Assembly: GCA_031826515.1 (NCBI GenBank)
Contig: CP134536.1
Span: 756,001-820,000 of the forward strand
Direction: 5' to 3'
Length of the DNA stretch: 64,000 bases
From: Flavobacteriaceae bacterium HL-DH10
GTDB taxonomy: Bacteria; Bacteroidota; Bacteroidia; Flavobacteriales; Flavobacteriaceae
Shown: piece by piece, positions 63,101 through 64,000 of the stretch
Position numbering within the stretch: position 1 is the first letter of the stretch
How the letters are laid out: every line of letters begins with the position of its first letter
Made by a program: the position numbers and the translations under genes
Notes under the pieces: generated by a model
What the model was told of the DNA's origin: nothing
Seen by the model: the letters and a program-made list of their open reading frames with translations, nothing else
Databases searched by the model: none

Positions 63101-63453
63101 TTGCTCAACAATACGATTTAATACTCAATGGTTACGAAATTGGAGGAGGCTCCGTTCGTGCTCACAAACCAGAAATATTAGAGGCTACCTATAAAAACAT
63201 GGGTTATAATAAAGAGGAAATGCTTAAAAGCGTGGGTACTATGTACGAAGCTTTCCATTATGGCGCACCACCACACGGCGGTATTGCTTGGGGAGTTGAT
63301 AGATTAATGATGATTTTAGAGAAAAAAGCATCTATTAGAGAAGTTATGGCGTTCCCTAAAACAGGCACTAGTGAAGATTTATTATTTGGCTCACCTTCTC
63401 CTTTATCTGACAAAAAAGTAGAAGAAATGAATGTTAGAGTAATCCGCAAATAA
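60112..63453 (+). CDS. gatB-aspS: GatB-aspartyl-tRNA synthetase fusion protein
   Basis: A 1113-residue fusion. Residues 1 to about 490 are a complete GatB: ETHVRLNTKTKLFCSCPN with a four-Cys zinc knuckle, GVPLIEIVTEP, and the tail domain ending KVIRQGIINAVATSG. A linker of about 30 residues leads into a complete bacterial-type AspRS (about 520-1113): the OB-fold anticodon domain (VTLAGWVSSVRDHGELMFIDLRD), motif 2 FRDEDSRGDRQPEFTQLDIE, the GAD insert, and motif 3 HGGIAWGVDRLMMIL. It can in principle charge tRNA with Asp and convert Asp-tRNA(Asn) to Asn-tRNA(Asn) with GatA and GatC from the same operon. The frame is continuous, with no stop or start signal at the junction. Confidence 0.95.
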   Translation: MELEQINEALKAHDLELVIGLETHVRLNTKTKLFCSCPNQEIDTPNQNICSVCTGQMGVLPAINKEAITKAIYFGKAVKSSFENEVISWDRKHYEYPDNPKNIQITQFHNPVIPDGQVSCYRNDGSQFTVNLTQVHIEEDAAKLMHEKKTSLVDFNKAGVPLIEIVTEPCIRHIEDASTYAQYIQRIVQNLKISEANLEKGEFKSDVSVSLRKKHSYKLNPRTEIKNLNSFKFMVDALKEEVEKQLNYFLEHKEFRPDQTTVLWDAELKQTKTMRKKEFEADYRFISEPDLPFVSIKDVVESIDVDLSTLPYAVESILIKGGVLPQDAKFFTADSLRSETFIAINNIIRDPSFVAKTLVNNIGADEYADIHRIEHLIEIFQLFKDEKITSVLVQNAITSYLKDRSFDYNKYFEDNTISESQIKEAIQKVISENEAVANDIKNGNQGKAGILVGKVIAIIGKGASGKVIRQGIINAVATSGGVGNGMSNIKDSSAQKANNQEPKALTEETLPEIPLIIKEEYRTHKISDLSESSISETVTLAGWVSSVRDHGELMFIDLRDSSNEIFQVRLSRESFANLDDLVKLKPESVITVTGTVVQRKEDDYNASLRAGTIELETSDLDILNLSKTLPFEIKRATKTNESVRFQYKYLDHRNDDVRRAIVNRHKVIKLMRDILDEQEFLEVETPILTAGTDEGAREFIVPTRKKAGSFYTLPQAPQQFKQILMVSGYEKYFQIARCFRDEDSRGDRQPEFTQLDIEMAYASMQQIIDLNTKMFNNIVSKIYGKKWILHPFEIITYKDAMDKYGCDRPDLRFGLQMEDITAIVKETTFQVFSKPIDDGGIVKCIKVSKEEQGKKRLSKGQIEKLTATAQQHGLGGLAYIIVNENDLQSPIIKFLGEDIAAGIIKATNAQVGDIVFFSAADYETANKALDAVRQELGAMLKLINPKELRPAWVVDFPMFEKTDEGRWTFTHNPFSMPAIYDIDKHMNGKEDEIGTIIAQQYDLILNGYEIGGGSVRAHKPEILEATYKNMGYNKEEMLKSVGTMYEAFHYGAPPHGGIAWGVDRLMMILEKKASIREVMAFPKTGTSEDLLFGSPSPLSDKKVEEMNVRVIRK

Positions 63454-63478
63454 TTGTTTTAACTTAATTATAAAACTT

Positions 63479-63508
63479 AAAGCTTCAGTTAATCCTGAAG
63501 CTTTTTTT
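63479..63508 (+). terminator. Terminator of the gat operon
   Basis: AAAGCTTCAG (63479-63488) pairs with CTGAAGCTTT (63495-63504) and runs into seven T. It lies 26 nt after the gatB-aspS stop. Confidence 0.9.
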
Positions 63509-63600
63509 AGGCACATAAAACATAAATTTTAACATTCCTAAACGACTTTTATAAAAACTTTAAGACAGTTTCAGTTTATCTTTAAAAAAAATATAAAATT

Positions 63601-64000
63601 ATGACAAAATCAACTTATTTAACAACCATCGCTTTAGCATTTGTAATGCTATTTTCTATTAATGTAAATGCTCAGAAATTTGCTAAATTGGATAAAAGCC
63701 CAATGGATGCTGCCGCATTTCCTACTGATTATAAAGACGCAAATAAACTGATTAAAATAGTTTACAGCAGGCCTCAACTTAAAGGACGTGAATTAAGTAA
63801 ACTTGCTCCTAACGGAAAAGTTTGGAGAACTGGTGCAAATGAAGCTGCTAATATCACATTATACAAAGACATGAAAATTGCTGGTGAACCTGTAAATTCT
63901 GGCGAATATTCTCTTTTTACAATTCCTGGAGAAAAAGAATGGACAATCATTTTAAGTAAAGATATTAATGTTTGGGGTGCTTATTCTTACAATGAATCTA
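63601..64000 (+). CDS. DUF2911 domain protein, N-terminal part
   Basis: The frame is open to the right edge, giving 133 residues. A signal peptide (MTKSTYLTTIALAFVMLFSINVNAQ) is followed by the DUF2911 pattern IKIVYSRPQLKGRELSKLAPNGKVWRTGANEAANITLYKDMKIAG, then GEYSLFTIPGEKEWTIILSK. This is a secreted Bacteroidota family of unknown function. The C-terminus is outside the window. Confidence 0.88.
   Translation, partial: MTKSTYLTTIALAFVMLFSINVNAQKFAKLDKSPMDAAAFPTDYKDANKLIKIVYSRPQLKGRELSKLAPNGKVWRTGANEAANITLYKDMKIAGEPVNSGEYSLFTIPGEKEWTIILSKDINVWGAYSYNES

Overview
The window looks like chromosomal DNA of a marine-type Flavobacteriaceae (Bacteroidota). It is AT-rich. Many genes carry the Bacteroidota -7 promoter box TAnnTTTG. 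It also holds several lineage markers: a fused SecDF, the small ribosomal protein bTHX, DUF6702/DUF6090/DUF6588/DUF2911-type genes, a TonB receptor with its own ECF sigma and FecR anti-sigma, and a GatB-AspRS fusion. Assignment below family level is not attempted.

Layout. 1-6.5 kb: the end of a glyceraldehyde-3-phosphate dehydrogenase gene, a TPR hybrid histidine kinase, lpxK, a Nif3-like gene with a coiled-coil DUF164 gene, and a lipoprotein MsrA. 6.6-8.6 kb: a Crp/Fnr regulator followed, after a CRP-like palindrome, by a tautomerase/SDR/NTF2 operon. 8.6-10.9 kb: three nested inverted-repeat elements alternating with single genes, which looks like a cassette array. 11-14.6 kb: a drug/metabolite transporter, a gene-poor stretch, a methyltransferase, a lipoprotein and a CDGSH protein. 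14.7-20.3 kb: a tryptophan/kynurenine catabolic run (kynU, kmo, 3-hydroxyanthranilate dioxygenase, ACMS decarboxylase) ending in an O-methyltransferase, with small dispersed hairpin repeats in its gaps. 20.4-26.6 kb: tatA, an M1 peptidase group, pepE, tRNA-Gly and two divergent GNATs.

27-42 kb is mostly housekeeping: gpmI, a HAD hydrolase, map, a GxxExxY gene between inverted repeats, a methyltransferase, a glycosylase-fold protein, bTHX, yaaA, a VOC protein, an Ldh-family dehydrogenase, rluD, a PASTA protein, ddl, coaD and a SulP transporter. 42.8-48.9 kb: secDF, a small SecD-adjacent membrane protein, mdh and a DUF6588 protein.

49-55.8 kb is a self-contained surface-signalling module: ECF sigma, FecR anti-sigma, STN-domain TonB receptor, a repeat lipoprotein, a metalloprotease lipoprotein and a His/Tyr-rich secreted protein. 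Three matching promoter-like sites (TAGGGTAAA, exactly 13 nt, GTCTTA or GTCTAA) lie before fecR-receptor, before the lipoprotein pair and before the His/Tyr-rich gene. They predict a local sigma regulon.

55.9-64 kb: gyrB, then a gatC-like/gatA/gatB-aspS operon in which the amidotransferase B subunit and a full bacterial aspartyl-tRNA synthetase form one 1113-residue protein. This is a covalent tRNA-dependent transamidation unit. A DUF2911 gene is cut by the right edge. The strongest leads are the ECF regulon motif, the GatB-AspRS fusion, the cassette-like array at 8.6-10.3 kb and the inverted-repeat-bounded GxxExxY gene.
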